Positions 23,097 through 30,615 are shown, counted from the stretch's first letter. The stretch: 64,000 nucleotides of DNA from Clostridium sp. AF27-2AA (GCF_003478505.1 NZ_QUFI01000012.1:1-64000); one strand, 5' to 3'. The notes: generated by a model not told the origin, from the letters alone. Made by a program: numbers and translations.

Positions 23097-23822
23097 ATGA
23101 AACTTCAGAGACTTTTAAGCCTGCTGCGTCAGGCAATTGATCAGTATAACATGATTGAGGATGGAGATCATGTTGCCATTGGTATTTCCGGCGGTAAAGA
23201 CAGCCTGACGCTTTTATATGGCCTTGCTAATCTTCAGAGGTTTTATCCAAAATCGTTTCGTCTTTCTGCTATTACCGTTGATATGGGTCTTGATACCATG
23301 GATTTGGAAACCGTAAAGGCCCTTTGCGCGGGTTTTAACGTCCCATATGAGGTAATTCCCACTGAGATCGGTAAAATCCTTTTTGAGGCGCGTAAAGAGT
23401 CCAATCCGTGTGCTCTGTGCGCCAAAATGCGGAAAGGTGCCCTGAACCAGAAGGCAATGGAGCTCGGCTGCAACAAAATCGCCTATGCGCACCATAAGGA
23501 TGATATCATCGAAACTGCCATGATGTCCCTGCTGTATGAGGGACGTTTCTACGCTTTCCCACCGGTCACGCATCTGGACCGTACCGACCTGACCGTGATT
23601 CGGCCGTTGATGCTGGTATCAGAGGCCGATGTAAAGGGATTTCGGAATAAATACCAGCTTCCTGTCTGCAAAAATCCATGCCCAATGGACGGTCATACAC
23701 ACCGGGAATACGTGAAAAACCTGATTCGAGGTCTGAATACGGACAGTCCGGGAGTTCGCGACCGGCTTTTCCATGCAGTCATTACCGGAAATATTGACGG
23801 ATGGCCGAAGCATTCTATTTGA
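23097..23822 (+). CDS. ttcA: TtcA/TilS-family tRNA thiolation (PP-loop) enzyme
   Basis: 241 residues, ATG 23097 after AAAGGAAC. PP-loop ATPase motif GISGGKDSLTLLYGL (~34-48), then a CxxC pair in NPCALCAKMRKG and a late Cys in CKNPCPMDGHTHRE, the ligands of a [4Fe-4S] cluster in TtcA enzymes that install 2-thiocytidine at tRNA position 32. HHKDDIIETAMMSLLYEGR is the second nucleotide-contact segment. Cytoplasmic. The recombinase gene follows 39 bp later in the same direction. The symbol is by family; closely related clostridial proteins may modify other positions. Confidence 0.82.
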   Translation: MKLQRLLSLLRQAIDQYNMIEDGDHVAIGISGGKDSLTLLYGLANLQRFYPKSFRLSAITVDMGLDTMDLETVKALCAGFNVPYEVIPTEIGKILFEARKESNPCALCAKMRKGALNQKAMELGCNKIAYAHHKDDIIETAMMSLLYEGRFYAFPPVTHLDRTDLTVIRPLMLVSEADVKGFRNKYQLPVCKNPCPMDGHTHREYVKNLIRGLNTDSPGVRDRLFHAVITGNIDGWPKHSI

Positions 23823-23861
23823 TATAACATGTTAGACTGGCATAAGAAAGGACTCCGAAAA

Positions 23862-24914
23862 ATGGCTAATATTCCCTATTACGAACAAAAAGACATTGAG
23901 AACATAAAAAAACTACGGGAAATGATGAAAGAACTCCCGCCATTCTGCACAGAATTTTTCCGTGGAATCGAACCGCGTACATCTACAAGAACGCGGATTG
24001 CGTACGCATACGATCTCTCCGTCTTTTTTGATTTTCTGAAAAAAGAAAATCCGGTGTTTTCCAAAATGGAACTGATGGATTTCACATTGGACCATCTGGA
24101 TCAGATTACGGTAACAGATCTGGAAGAATATATGGAATACCTGAAATACCGTTTTAATGATCACAATCAGGAAATCACCAACAAAGAGCGCGGCATCATG
24201 CGGAAAATTTCTTCTTTAAAAAGCTTTTATAATTACTTTTTCCGCACGGAAAAACTCAAGACCAATCCTGCTGCCCTCGTCCAGCTCCCAAAGCTCCACG
24301 AAAAAGAAATCATCCGTCTGGATGTAGACGAGGTAGCCCTGCTGCTGGATGCCGTAGAGCAGGGAGACGGATTAACTGAGAAGCAGAAAGCCTTCCACAA
24401 CCGCACCCGTCTTCGCGACCTTGCCATGCTGACCCTGCTGCTCGGAACCGGTATTCGTGTTTCGGAATGTGTTGGTCTGGATATCAATGATGTGGACTTT
24501 AAAAACGGAGGCATTCACATTCACCGAAAAGGCGGTAAAGAAGTCACCGTATATTTTGGAGCCGAGGTGGAAAATGCCCTCCAGGACTATCTGGATGAGC
24601 GCTTTGGAATTGTTGCGGAAGAAGGCAGCGAAAACGCACTCTTCCTCTCGCTCCAGAGAAAGCGCATGAATGTGCGCAGCGTAGAAAATCTGGTAAAAAA
24701 ATACGCTAAGATTGTCACACCTCTTAAGAAAATTACACCGCACAAACTACGCAGCACCTACGGCACCAATTTGTACCGGGAAACCGGTGATATCTATCTG
24801 GTAGCTGATGTCTTGGGGCATTCTGATGTCAATACCACGAAAAAGCATTATGCGGCCCTGGAGGATGAACGGCGTAGAAGCGCGCGGAATGCGGTGAAAT
24901 TGCGGGAAAGTTAA
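23862..24914 (+). CDS. XerC/XerD-like tyrosine recombinase
   Basis: 350 residues. ATG 23862 has GAAAGGAC upstream; an in-frame ATG at 23829 lacks a site. The N-terminal SAM-like DNA-binding domain (~20-140, RIAYAYDLSVFFDFL) precedes the catalytic domain with Arg in LLGTGIRVSECVGLDIND, Lys in HIHRKGGKE, the HxxR box in PHKLRSTYGT and LGHSDVNTTKKHYAAL with the nucleophilic Tyr. All five catalytic positions are present. Chromosomal XerC-type enzymes of Lachnospiraceae look like this, but its place at the left edge of the degraded AT-rich island (25-29 kb) also allows an integrase role. No att-site repeats were identified. A perfect terminator follows directly. Confidence 0.88.
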   Translation: MANIPYYEQKDIENIKKLREMMKELPPFCTEFFRGIEPRTSTRTRIAYAYDLSVFFDFLKKENPVFSKMELMDFTLDHLDQITVTDLEEYMEYLKYRFNDHNQEITNKERGIMRKISSLKSFYNYFFRTEKLKTNPAALVQLPKLHEKEIIRLDVDEVALLLDAVEQGDGLTEKQKAFHNRTRLRDLAMLTLLLGTGIRVSECVGLDINDVDFKNGGIHIHRKGGKEVTVYFGAEVENALQDYLDERFGIVAEEGSENALFLSLQRKRMNVRSVENLVKKYAKIVTPLKKITPHKLRSTYGTNLYRETGDIYLVADVLGHSDVNTTKKHYAALEDERRRSARNAVKLRES

Positions 24915-24934
24915 CTTTTCCCGCAATCTCTTTT
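24899..24934 (+). terminator. Terminator of the recombinase gene
   Basis: ATTGCGGGAAAAG-type stem: TTGCGGGAAA (24900-24909) with TTTCCCGCAA (24917-24926), then CTCTTTT. The 5' arm overlaps the last codons of the gene. Confidence 0.85.
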
Positions 24935-24936
24935 CA

Positions 24937-25501
24937 TTAACGTGAAAAAAAATCCCAATTATACGGCGTTGATATCATAGCCTCATCCGTTCTCTGATCC
25001 ATGTTCGCATAACAATAGTTTTTAATCTGGTCAATGTCTTTAGTTCTAAGCAATTCTTTTAATGTTTCATTTTTTTTAATATGTAGAAATGAATTTTGTT
25101 CAAAAGGGGAAATTGAACGCACTACATTGGAATCTTTTGAACAATAAACATATAAATCTTGATTATCGTGAGTCATAGCTTTCCACATTGTATATTGTCC
25201 TTCAAAGATTATTACCTGTATCAATGAATGATCAAATGCATGATCTTCAATTTGTTCTATAGTGCTCGGAATAACAACAATACGAGCATTTTTGCAAGAC
25301 ATAAAAGCATGTGTGTAAATAAGTACCAGCCGGCTCCTGCGGAAAGAAATATATAAGATATTTGTCTTGGACCCTATCTGATTGAAAAAGTCCAATTAGA
25401 CCAGGATGCCCAATATATTTTCCACGCCAGTCAGTGTACAGATTTCCTCTTATATCTGTAGCAGATTTTAAAACGCCAGTATAATTTCGAATCCAATGCA
25501 T
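24937..25501 (-). pseudogene. Leucine-rich-repeat (BspA-like) protein, frameshifted
   Basis: Two overlapping minus-strand frames make up one disrupted gene. The upstream frame (from about 25501) starts MHWIRNYTGVLKSATDIRGN and runs to an EPAGTYLHT segment. The downstream frame picks up around 25320 as YTHAFMSCKNARIVVIPSTI then EQIEDHAFDHSLIQVIIFEG, a clear LRR_5/BspA repeat, and ends at 24937. The upstream frame continues without homology, so a one-base change near 25320 is likely. Such proteins are usually cell-surface or cargo proteins. Base composition is visibly more AT-rich than the flanking core genes. Confidence 0.5.
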
Positions 25502-25631
25502 TTTTCCCTCCGGTAATGAATTTTTTATTGATATAGTAATGCAATTTTTCACATCACTTTATTTATATCATCCTAAATGAATTTTACATATATGATGGCA
25601 CTATGATGCAACAAACGTGATACAAACTTGC

Positions 25632-25662
25632 AACAAAAAAAGAGGCAGCAAATTTGCGCCTC
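25632..25662 (-). terminator. Terminator downstream of the AAA+ ATPase gene
   Basis: On the minus strand GAGGC (25662-25658) and GCCTC (25646-25642) close a GCAAATTTGCT-containing loop, followed by seven Ts (25641-25635). Confidence 0.65.
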
Positions 25663-25723
25663 AATGTGTTTATATTTTTCTGAGTATTTTAATGTCCGGT
25701 GGAATTTACCCTTGCACTGGAAT

Positions 25724-25756
25724 TTAAAATTTCAAGTCAGCGTTCTCTGTCATCAT
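25724..25756 (-). other. Ten-residue reading frame with strong ribosome site
   Basis: AAAAGGAGGATCAT precedes ATG at 25756; the frame reads MMTENADLKF and stops at 25724. Either a leader-type peptide or the start of a decayed gene. Nothing supports expression beyond the ribosome site. Confidence 0.25.
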
Positions 25757-25827
25757 ATGATCCTCCTTTTGAAATCCGAATTCCATACTAAGAATGGTGC
25801 TGCCTTACACAACACCATTTTATTTGT

Positions 25828-27012
25828 TTATCGTTTTTGATTCAATTCTTGATATTCCGGTAATCTCTTTATAAACCCAGTGAATTCCGGAACCGTGAAA
25901 TCAAGTTCTTTATATTTGACAGCATAAATGATTCCTTTATTAATTAGCTGTGCTCGCGAAGTTGATATTGCTTTTACCTCTCGCTTCATAATTGCAGCCA
26001 CATTAGAAATAGTACAAGGTAATTTTTCACAAGCAACCATTGCAAAGATGAATTTTTTGTCAGACTCTGTACATCTTTCATATCTCACCTTGAAAAAGCC
26101 AGTATCTAAAATTTTGAAAAATTCAGATATGCTATTTTTCACATCACTCAAATGCACTATATCTCCGTTGACACTTTGAAATACAATTTGGCACAACTGT
26201 TGTACAAAAAACGGATACCCTTTAGTGATGTCTATGATTTTTTTCACTGCGTCATCATCATATGTTACATGCAATTTTTCCGCTGGCTTTCTAATTGCCT
26301 CTGCACATTGCTTATCTTCCAAAGATCCAATTTCTTTATAGATAAATAATCTTTCTGAATAAGATTTAGCTTCCGATAACATCGCATAAATTTTGGGAAG
26401 TCCAGCGCCGACTAACATAATTGGATATCCTAGCTGGTTTACTCTGTGCAATGCAGCAATTAGAGCACTCAGTTCTTCTCTCTTCATGTACTGGATTTCA
26501 TCAATGAAGAAACAAATTGGAGAATCTGTGTTTGAGGCAATTTCTCCTAACGTCGTAAATACATCAGTTAAACTCTGTGTCAAATTGGTTGATGTGTATA
26601 ATTCCTTATCTTGAACCGAAAGTGAAAATGAATTGTTATTTGGGTCAAAAGATACCACTAATGCTTTAATTGCGTCAAGTGAAGTTTGAACCAACGATTT
26701 AACTTTCTCTTTTACACTAATTCTTCTCAAAAATGCCTGTGAACAGCTAGCAATTTGAGAAATAAAATCATTTCGTTCTTCCACTTCAATATGCTTGCAA
26801 AAAATCTGTCTATCTTCTGCAACTTCTTGTAGTTTGTTAATCAAGACTGTTTTTCCTACGCCTCTTAAACCACTAAAAATCACAGATTGTGTTGGTATTT
26901 TTAAACATAAGGCATCAAATAGATGTTCCATTTCTTTAATATCTGAGTCTCTACCTGCTAGGTAGGTCGGCATCAATCCTGCTCCTGGTCTATAAGGATT
27001 TACTTTGAACAT
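25828..27012 (-). CDS. AAA+ ATPase with C-terminal winged helix (Orc1/Cdc6-like architecture)
   Basis: 394 residues, ATG 27012 after GGAGGTGG. N-terminal NPYRPGAGLMPTYLAGRD precedes Walker A GLRGVGKTVL (~50-59), Walker B ICFFIDEIQYM (~167-177), sensor 1 PIMLVGAGLPKI and a sensor-2-like helix region GYPFFVQQLCQIVF. The last ~85 residues form a winged-helix-like domain: CTESDKKFIFAMVACEKLPC, ISNVAAIMKREVKAIS, TSRAQLINKGIIYAV, ELDFTVPEF. This order, AAA+ plus wHTH, matches the ATP-binding proteins found on bacterial islands and resembles archaeal Orc1/Cdc6 or STAND-like ATPases. Function is unknown: replication, transposition targeting and defence are all possible. A homologous C-terminal fragment lies at 28450-28731, and TGTACTTTATT repeats flank the region. 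Confidence 0.8.
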   Translation of the reverse strand: MFKVNPYRPGAGLMPTYLAGRDSDIKEMEHLFDALCLKIPTQSVIFSGLRGVGKTVLINKLQEVAEDRQIFCKHIEVEERNDFISQIASCSQAFLRRISVKEKVKSLVQTSLDAIKALVVSFDPNNNSFSLSVQDKELYTSTNLTQSLTDVFTTLGEIASNTDSPICFFIDEIQYMKREELSALIAALHRVNQLGYPIMLVGAGLPKIYAMLSEAKSYSERLFIYKEIGSLEDKQCAEAIRKPAEKLHVTYDDDAVKKIIDITKGYPFFVQQLCQIVFQSVNGDIVHLSDVKNSISEFFKILDTGFFKVRYERCTESDKKFIFAMVACEKLPCTISNVAAIMKREVKAISTSRAQLINKGIIYAVKYKELDFTVPEFTGFIKRLPEYQELNQKR

Positions 27013-27246
27013 TTTACCACCTCCATTGATATTATCTCATGTAAAAGCATAATAGTCAATACAATTCCGCCTAAAAGTATTTATCAAAACTTCAAAGTAT
27101 TAAAAAGTATCTTTATTCTATTAGAAGTTGTCGGAAGTTTGAAAACTTGTAAAACTTTCAAAAGTAAATTCCATCCTCCGCATGCCCATCGATTACAAAG
27201 TTTCTTTTTCATAGTATATATTCTCCTTTCCATCAATCAATATCAT

Positions 27247-27319
27247 GAAAACTGTACTTTATTTTCGCCCATAAAACCACTCTATCACCATATCCGGACA
27301 ATAAAAAATGTACTTTATT
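27247..27319. repeat. 73-bp repeat, copy 1
   Basis: Begins GAAAACTGTACTTTATTTTC and ends AAAAATGTACTTTATT. Copy 2 is at 28802-28874 in the same orientation, same length, roughly 80% identical by eye. Both ends of each copy carry TGTACTTTATT. Confidence 0.75.
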
Positions 27320-27343
27320 TTTTATGACATAAAATTTTCTATC

Positions 27344-27383
27344 AAACAAAAAGGAAGCCGTCGTTTTGGCTTCCTTTTTGTTT
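27344..27383. terminator. Strong bidirectional terminator in the island
   Basis: AAACAAAAAGGAAGCC (27344-27359) pairs perfectly with GGCTTCCTTTTTGTTT (27368-27383), giving A/T tracts on both strands. Confidence 0.85.
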
Positions 27384-27482
27384 AAATAAAGTGGCGCTGT
27401 TTTCGTCTGTAACCTTTACAAAATGAGCACGATTCCATATGGCGTTTTTCGTAATATAATTTACACACTTTACTTGACAAAC

Positions 27483-27588
27483 TCATTTTAATTCTGGAAA
27501 CAGTTTCTCAAATTCTTCATGCAATGTCCCATTCCTTAAGGGTTTGCCACAGCGTCTCGATGGTCTGCGTTTTCTGCTCATTTTCCAT
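27483..27588 (-). pseudogene. Small frameshifted reading frame, unknown
   Basis: From ATG 27588 the minus strand reads MENEQKTQTIETLWQTLKEW and stops at 27517. A shifted frame continues HEEFEKLFPELK and stops at 27483. Joined they would make a ~35-residue helical protein. No strong ribosome site, so support is weak. Confidence 0.25.
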
Positions 27589-27600
27589 TAATAGAACCGT

Positions 27601-28143
27601 TTATAACAACATATCTTTCACGCATTTACTCCGATAGTCACTCGGCGATATTTTGTATCTTTCTTTAAATGTTCGGTTAAACGTTCTTTGACTTTCAAAT
27701 CCACTATCCAGACAAATATTTGTAATAGAATCCCTCGTATTTTCCAAACGACAACATGCGTAGTTTAACCTTGCATCATTAAGATATTGATTGAAATTTC
27801 TATGGAATATTTGAGAAAAAAGCCTAGATAAGACATATTTGCTTACCCCCAGATCTTTTGCCATCTCTTCCAGCGAAAACTTTTTTTGAAATTTGCTGAT
27901 ATATAGGAAACCGTCTGGTAAATCAGATCCCTGCTCCCCACATTACTCTTTTCTACCAAATTCAATTTTCCCATGCAACGTGCTAACATAATCTGAAGAT
28001 ATGCCTGTGCAACAGTTATATCTGGCTGTTCTGTCTCTAAAATTGCATTTATAACTCTATATACCTCTTGTTCAACCTTTTCCGCTTTGATAATCGGATA
28101 TTCGATTTCATGTAAAATCCCTCTTTTTCTTTTGTTTGTGAAT
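27601..28143 (-). pseudogene. AraC-family regulator, N-terminally truncated and frameshifted
   Basis: The 3' part (27601 to about 27885) encodes a complete AraC double HTH: SLEEMAKDLGVSKYVLSRLF, FNQYLNDARLNYACCRLENT, SITNICLDSGFESQRTFNRT, FKERYKISPSDYR. Upstream, a different frame from about 28143 reads LHEIEYPIIKAEKVEQEVYR then AILETEQPDITVAQAYLQIM then RDLIYQTVSYIS, the helical linker that normally joins an AraC cupin domain to the HTH. The frames meet near 27895-27905 within TATATATCAG, consistent with a one-base change. The cupin sensor domain and start codon are absent: the frame begins right after the small acidic gene. The gene is broken twice and presumably inactive. Confidence 0.75.
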
Positions 28144-28153
28144 GATCATCCTC

Positions 28154-28327
28154 TTAGAAATCATCTTCATCATCACTGTCGAAGTCATCATCCTCGTCAT
28201 CATCGAAATCGCCGGCATCTCCAAAAATTGCTTCATGTTCTTCTTTGTCCGTGCACATCATTTCATCCCACAAAAATTTTTCTGTATCATTTAATTTTTT
28301 GTTTTTATCCCAAATATTCCAACTCAT
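28154..28327 (-). CDS. Small, extremely acidic protein (57 residues)
   Basis: ATG 28327 follows a perfect AGGAGG with 7-bp spacing and the frame stops at 28154. It begins MSWNIWDKNKKLNDTEKFLW, continues with DEMMCTDKEEHEAIFGDAG and ends in about 18 residues that are almost all Asp/Glu/Phe/Ser. No family recognised; the acidic tail suggests a nucleic-acid mimic or a partner-binding tail. Its promoter region has two direct repeats around the -35. The truncated AraC linker begins within a few bases of its stop, so the gene and the AraC remnant were joined by rearrangement. Confidence 0.6.
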   Translation of the reverse strand: MSWNIWDKNKKLNDTEKFLWDEMMCTDKEEHEAIFGDAGDFDDDEDDDFDSDDEDDF

Positions 28328-28374
28328 AACGTGTCCTCCTCTGGATTTAATGATTTGTTAACCTTGATGGTTAT

Positions 28375-28419
28375 ATCATAGCAGACATGGTGTCCTATAA
28401 ATTGCACATGTCCTATAAA
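28375..28419 (-). promoter_or_regulatory. Promoter with tandem 11-bp direct repeats before the acidic gene
   Basis: On the minus strand a -10 TATGAT (28380-28375) lacks a good -35 (AATTTA at 17 bp), but TTTATAGGACA occurs at 28419-28409 and 28401-28391, 18 bp apart, centred about -38 and -56 if +1 is near 28368. A poor -35 plus tandem sites is the layout of an activator-dependent promoter. Confidence 0.5.
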
Positions 28420-28449
28420 ATCACCATCAGATAAGTTATACATTCATGA

Positions 28450-28731
28450 CCCTTCTTCAAACCAGTGCTCATCAAAATAGATAATGAAAAATGCACTAGA
28501 AAAGAACAAGATTCCTTAATTGCTATGGTGAAATGCGGAGAACTCCCATGTACCATTGGAAATGTTGCAATTATTCTTAAAACAAAAAGCTCATCTATAT
28601 CTTCTACACGTGCCCAACTTATTAGTAAGGGTATTATCTGTTCAACACATCATGCTGAAATAGACTTTACAGTCCCTTTGTTTGATGAATATTTAAGAAG
28701 AATCAATCCAGATTTGAAAATTGGAAAATAA
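28450..28731 (+). pseudogene. C-terminal fragment of a second AAA+ ATPase
   Basis: Open from just after a TGA at 28447-28449 to TAA at 28731. It reads FFKPVLIKIDNEKCTRKEQD, SLIAMVKCGELPCTIGNVAI, SSISSTRAQLISKGIICS, EIDFTVPLF, and aligns residue for residue with the last ~85 residues of the ATPase at 25828-27012 (FFKVRYERCTESDKKF, VACEKLPCTISNVAA, STSRAQLINKGIIYA, ELDFTVPEF). No ATPase core remains. GTG 28465 could start an 88-residue winged-helix protein, but there is no ribosome site. Confidence 0.75.
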
Positions 28732-28801
28732 TAATATGAAAGCTGCTGGTTATTGATCAGCAGCTTTTGTTCCTCTTCTCTGTAAATTACATTCAATTTA
28801 C

Positions 28802-28874
28802 TGAAACTGTACTTTATTTTCTCCCATAAAATCACTCTCCCACTACATACAGGCAATAAAAAATGTACTTTATT
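28802..28874. repeat. 73-bp repeat, copy 2
   Basis: TGAAACTGTACTTTATTTTC ... AAAAATGTACTTTATT; partner of 27247-27319. The two direct copies bound a ~1.6-kb segment that holds the AraC pseudogene, the acidic gene and the AAA+ fragment. Confidence 0.75.
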
Positions 28875-29001
28875 CTGTTGCGAAATAAAGTACATTCTGA
28901 AATAAAGTACATTCTGAAATAAAGTACATTTTGAAATTTTTGTACTTTATGCTATAATCATTTATCTAAGCCATTTATGAACCAATAACTATAAAGTACA
29001 A
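28863..29001. repeat. Iteron-like array of AATAAAGTACA motifs
   Basis: Three 17-bp tandem units GAAATAAAGTACATTCT start at 28882, 28899 and 28916 (the last ends TTTT). Inverted TGTACTTTAT copies lie at 28864 and 28941, and a further ATAAAGTACAA at 28991. With the two 73-bp repeats, the motif occurs about nine times between 27253 and 29001. There are no unique spacers, so this is not a CRISPR array. Confidence 0.8.
28931..28958 (+). promoter_or_regulatory. cobI promoter embedded in the iteron array
   Basis: TTGAAA (28931-28936), 16 bp, TATAAT (28953-28958). The inverted TGTACTTTAT copy (28941-28950) fills the spacer between -35 and -10, and the three tandem units end immediately upstream of the -35. 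Confidence 0.65.
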
Positions 29002-29087
29002 ATTTTTTTACTTTAAATTTATCTAAATCTGTTCTTAAGGTATACTGGTAACGTGTGAAATTTTGTAAAAATGAGAGGAACTCAGAT

Positions 29088-29780
29088 ATGAAAGGAATTT
29101 TATATGGAGTAGGGGTTGGACCAGGAGATCCGCGCCTTATGACTTATCTTGCAGTTGAAACAATCAGACGCTGCCCGGTAATCGCGGTTCCGGCGGATGG
29201 CAAGGAAAACGCAGTTGCTTATCGGATTGCAAGCGGCATTGTAAAAGATATTGACAGCAAGGAATGTATTAATCTTACAACACCTATGACAAAAGACAAA
29301 GCAGTATTAAATGCAGCCTATCAGACTGCCGCAGACCGAATTATCGAAAAGCTGGATCAGGGAAAAAATGTTGCCTGCCTTACATTGGGTGATCCAACGA
29401 TCTACAGCACATACATCTATATTCATCGTATCGTAAGAACCCGTGGATTTGCCGCCCAGATCATCAACGGTGTTCCATCTTTTTGTGCAGTCAGTGCCCG
29501 TCTGGAAGACAGTCTTGTAGACCGGTCAGAGCAGCTTCATATCATTCCGTCCACTTATGGTGTTGAAGAAGCATTAAAATATCCTGGAACCAAGGTTTTC
29601 ATGAAAGCCGCATCCAAAATGCCACTGGTAAGGGAAGTATTAAAACGCTGCAATGTGAAATGCCAAATGATTGAAAATTGCGGAATGCCAAATGAGCATA
29701 TTTACCACGATCTGGATGATATTCCAGAGCATGCAAGCTATTATTCTATTATTGTTGTGAAAGAAGAACATCATGATTGA
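29088..29780 (+). CDS. cobI: Precorrin-2 / cobalt-factor II C20-methyltransferase
   Basis: 230 residues; ATG 29088 after GAGAGGAA (an in-frame ATG 11 codons earlier has no site). Tetrapyrrole methylase fold: SAM-binding GVGVGPGDPRLMTYLAVETI at the N-terminus, CLTLGDPTIYSTYIYIH, NGVPSFCAVSARLEDSL and IIVVKEE at the end. The GDPTxYST and VPSFCAxSARL motifs fit CobI/CbiL, which adds the C20 methyl in corrin synthesis using SAM. No other cobalamin gene is in the window. Its stop overlaps the ABC ATPase start by 8 bp, so the three genes 29088-31349 are translationally coupled. The promoter is wrapped in AATAAAGTACA repeats. Confidence 0.88.
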   Translation: MKGILYGVGVGPGDPRLMTYLAVETIRRCPVIAVPADGKENAVAYRIASGIVKDIDSKECINLTTPMTKDKAVLNAAYQTAADRIIEKLDQGKNVACLTLGDPTIYSTYIYIHRIVRTRGFAAQIINGVPSFCAVSARLEDSLVDRSEQLHIIPSTYGVEEALKYPGTKVFMKAASKMPLVREVLKRCNVKCQMIENCGMPNEHIYHDLDDIPEHASYYSIIVVKEEHHD

Positions 29781-30615
29781 ATTACAAAACCTGTCCAAAC
29801 AGTATGATCGGTTTCTTGCAGTTGACAATCTGAATCTTACCATTGGAGATGGAGAATTTTTTGGTCTTCTTGGTCCAAATGGTGCGGGAAAGACCACGAC
29901 CATCAGCATGTTGTCTACACTCCTGCTGCCGACAACCGGAACGATTTGGATCAATGGAGAACTTTTGACCAGAAAGAACGATCGATTAAAAAGAAAACTT
30001 AGCGTTGTAACACAGGAATATTCTATGCGCCAGGATATGACGATGGACGAAATCATGGAATACCAGGGGCGTCTTTACTATATGCCATTGAAAAAAATAC
30101 GGGAACGCTCAGAAGAATTACTGGACTTTTGCGGACTTTTGGATTATCGGAAACGAACGGTTAGAAAGCTGTCTGGCGGAATGAAGCGTAAACTGATGGT
30201 ATGCCGTGCCTTATTGACGGAGCCAGAGATACTGCTGCTGGATGAACCGACGGCCGGGATGGATGCACTGGCTCGCAGGCAGATGTGGAATCTGTTAAAA
30301 AAACTTAACCATCAGAATCTGACAATTCTTCTGACAACCCACTATATGGAGGAGGCAGAATTGCTCTGTGACCGTGTTGGATTCATGTGCCACGGTGTTC
30401 TGGAAGAAACTGATACGCCAAAACATCTGATTGAAATGCTTGGGTGTTATACTGTAGATGCAACGGAACCAGATGGTGTCAAAAGCCATTATTTTTCCGG
30501 AAAGGAGGAAGCAATCCGGTATCTCACCGACTCTCCATATGAGACGGCACTTCGCAGCACCACGCTGGAAGATGTCTTTCTGGAACATGTCGGTAAAGCC
30601 ATGGATCGCGGATGA
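29773..30615 (+). CDS. ABC transporter ATP-binding protein (ABC-2 / NodI-DrrA type)
   Basis: 280 residues, ATG 29773 inside the end of cobI. Walker A GPNGAGKTTTISML (~36-49), Q-loop VVTQEYSMRQDMT, signature LSGGMKRKLMV, Walker B EILLLDEPTAGMD, switch His in LLTTHYMEEAELL. The C-terminal ~70 residues, ending TLEDVFLEHVGKAMDRG, are the accessory region usual in DrrA/NodI-type exporters. It drives the permease encoded next (4-bp ATGA overlap). Coupling to a corrin methyltransferase suggests movement of a tetrapyrrole or metal-related compound; this is inference from gene order only. Confidence 0.92.
   Translation: MIELQNLSKQYDRFLAVDNLNLTIGDGEFFGLLGPNGAGKTTTISMLSTLLLPTTGTIWINGELLTRKNDRLKRKLSVVTQEYSMRQDMTMDEIMEYQGRLYYMPLKKIRERSEELLDFCGLLDYRKRTVRKLSGGMKRKLMVCRALLTEPEILLLDEPTAGMDALARRQMWNLLKKLNHQNLTILLTTHYMEEAELLCDRVGFMCHGVLEETDTPKHLIEMLGCYTVDATEPDGVKSHYFSGKEEAIRYLTDSPYETALRSTTLEDVFLEHVGKAMDRG

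Larger units (their letters stand above)
25502..25827. other. AT-rich intergenic stretch in the island
   Basis: Contains a minus-strand terminator (25632-25662), a minus-strand 10-codon reading frame with a perfect ribosome site (25724-25756) and a hairpin AATGGTG/CACCATT (25793-25819) near the end of the AAA+ gene. I see no other coding sequence. Confidence 0.5.
27013..27482. other. Non-coding AT-rich region upstream of the AAA+ gene
   Basis: Holds AAAGTAT three times (27073-27110), an AAGTTT/AAACTT-rich inverted segment (27124-27165), the first copy of a 73-bp repeat (27247-27319) and a strong bidirectional terminator (27344-27383). No gene is supported here. Confidence 0.5.

Noticed and set aside
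23862..24914. Tyrosine recombinase as the integrase of the 25-29 kb island
   Set aside because: It resembles chromosomal XerC-type enzymes, is closely spaced behind ttcA, and no flanking att repeats or tRNA gene were found; left open but not claimed.
28882..28932. Short tandem repeats that could suggest a CRISPR array
   Set aside because: Units are contiguous (17-bp period, no unique spacers), and no cas genes are present.
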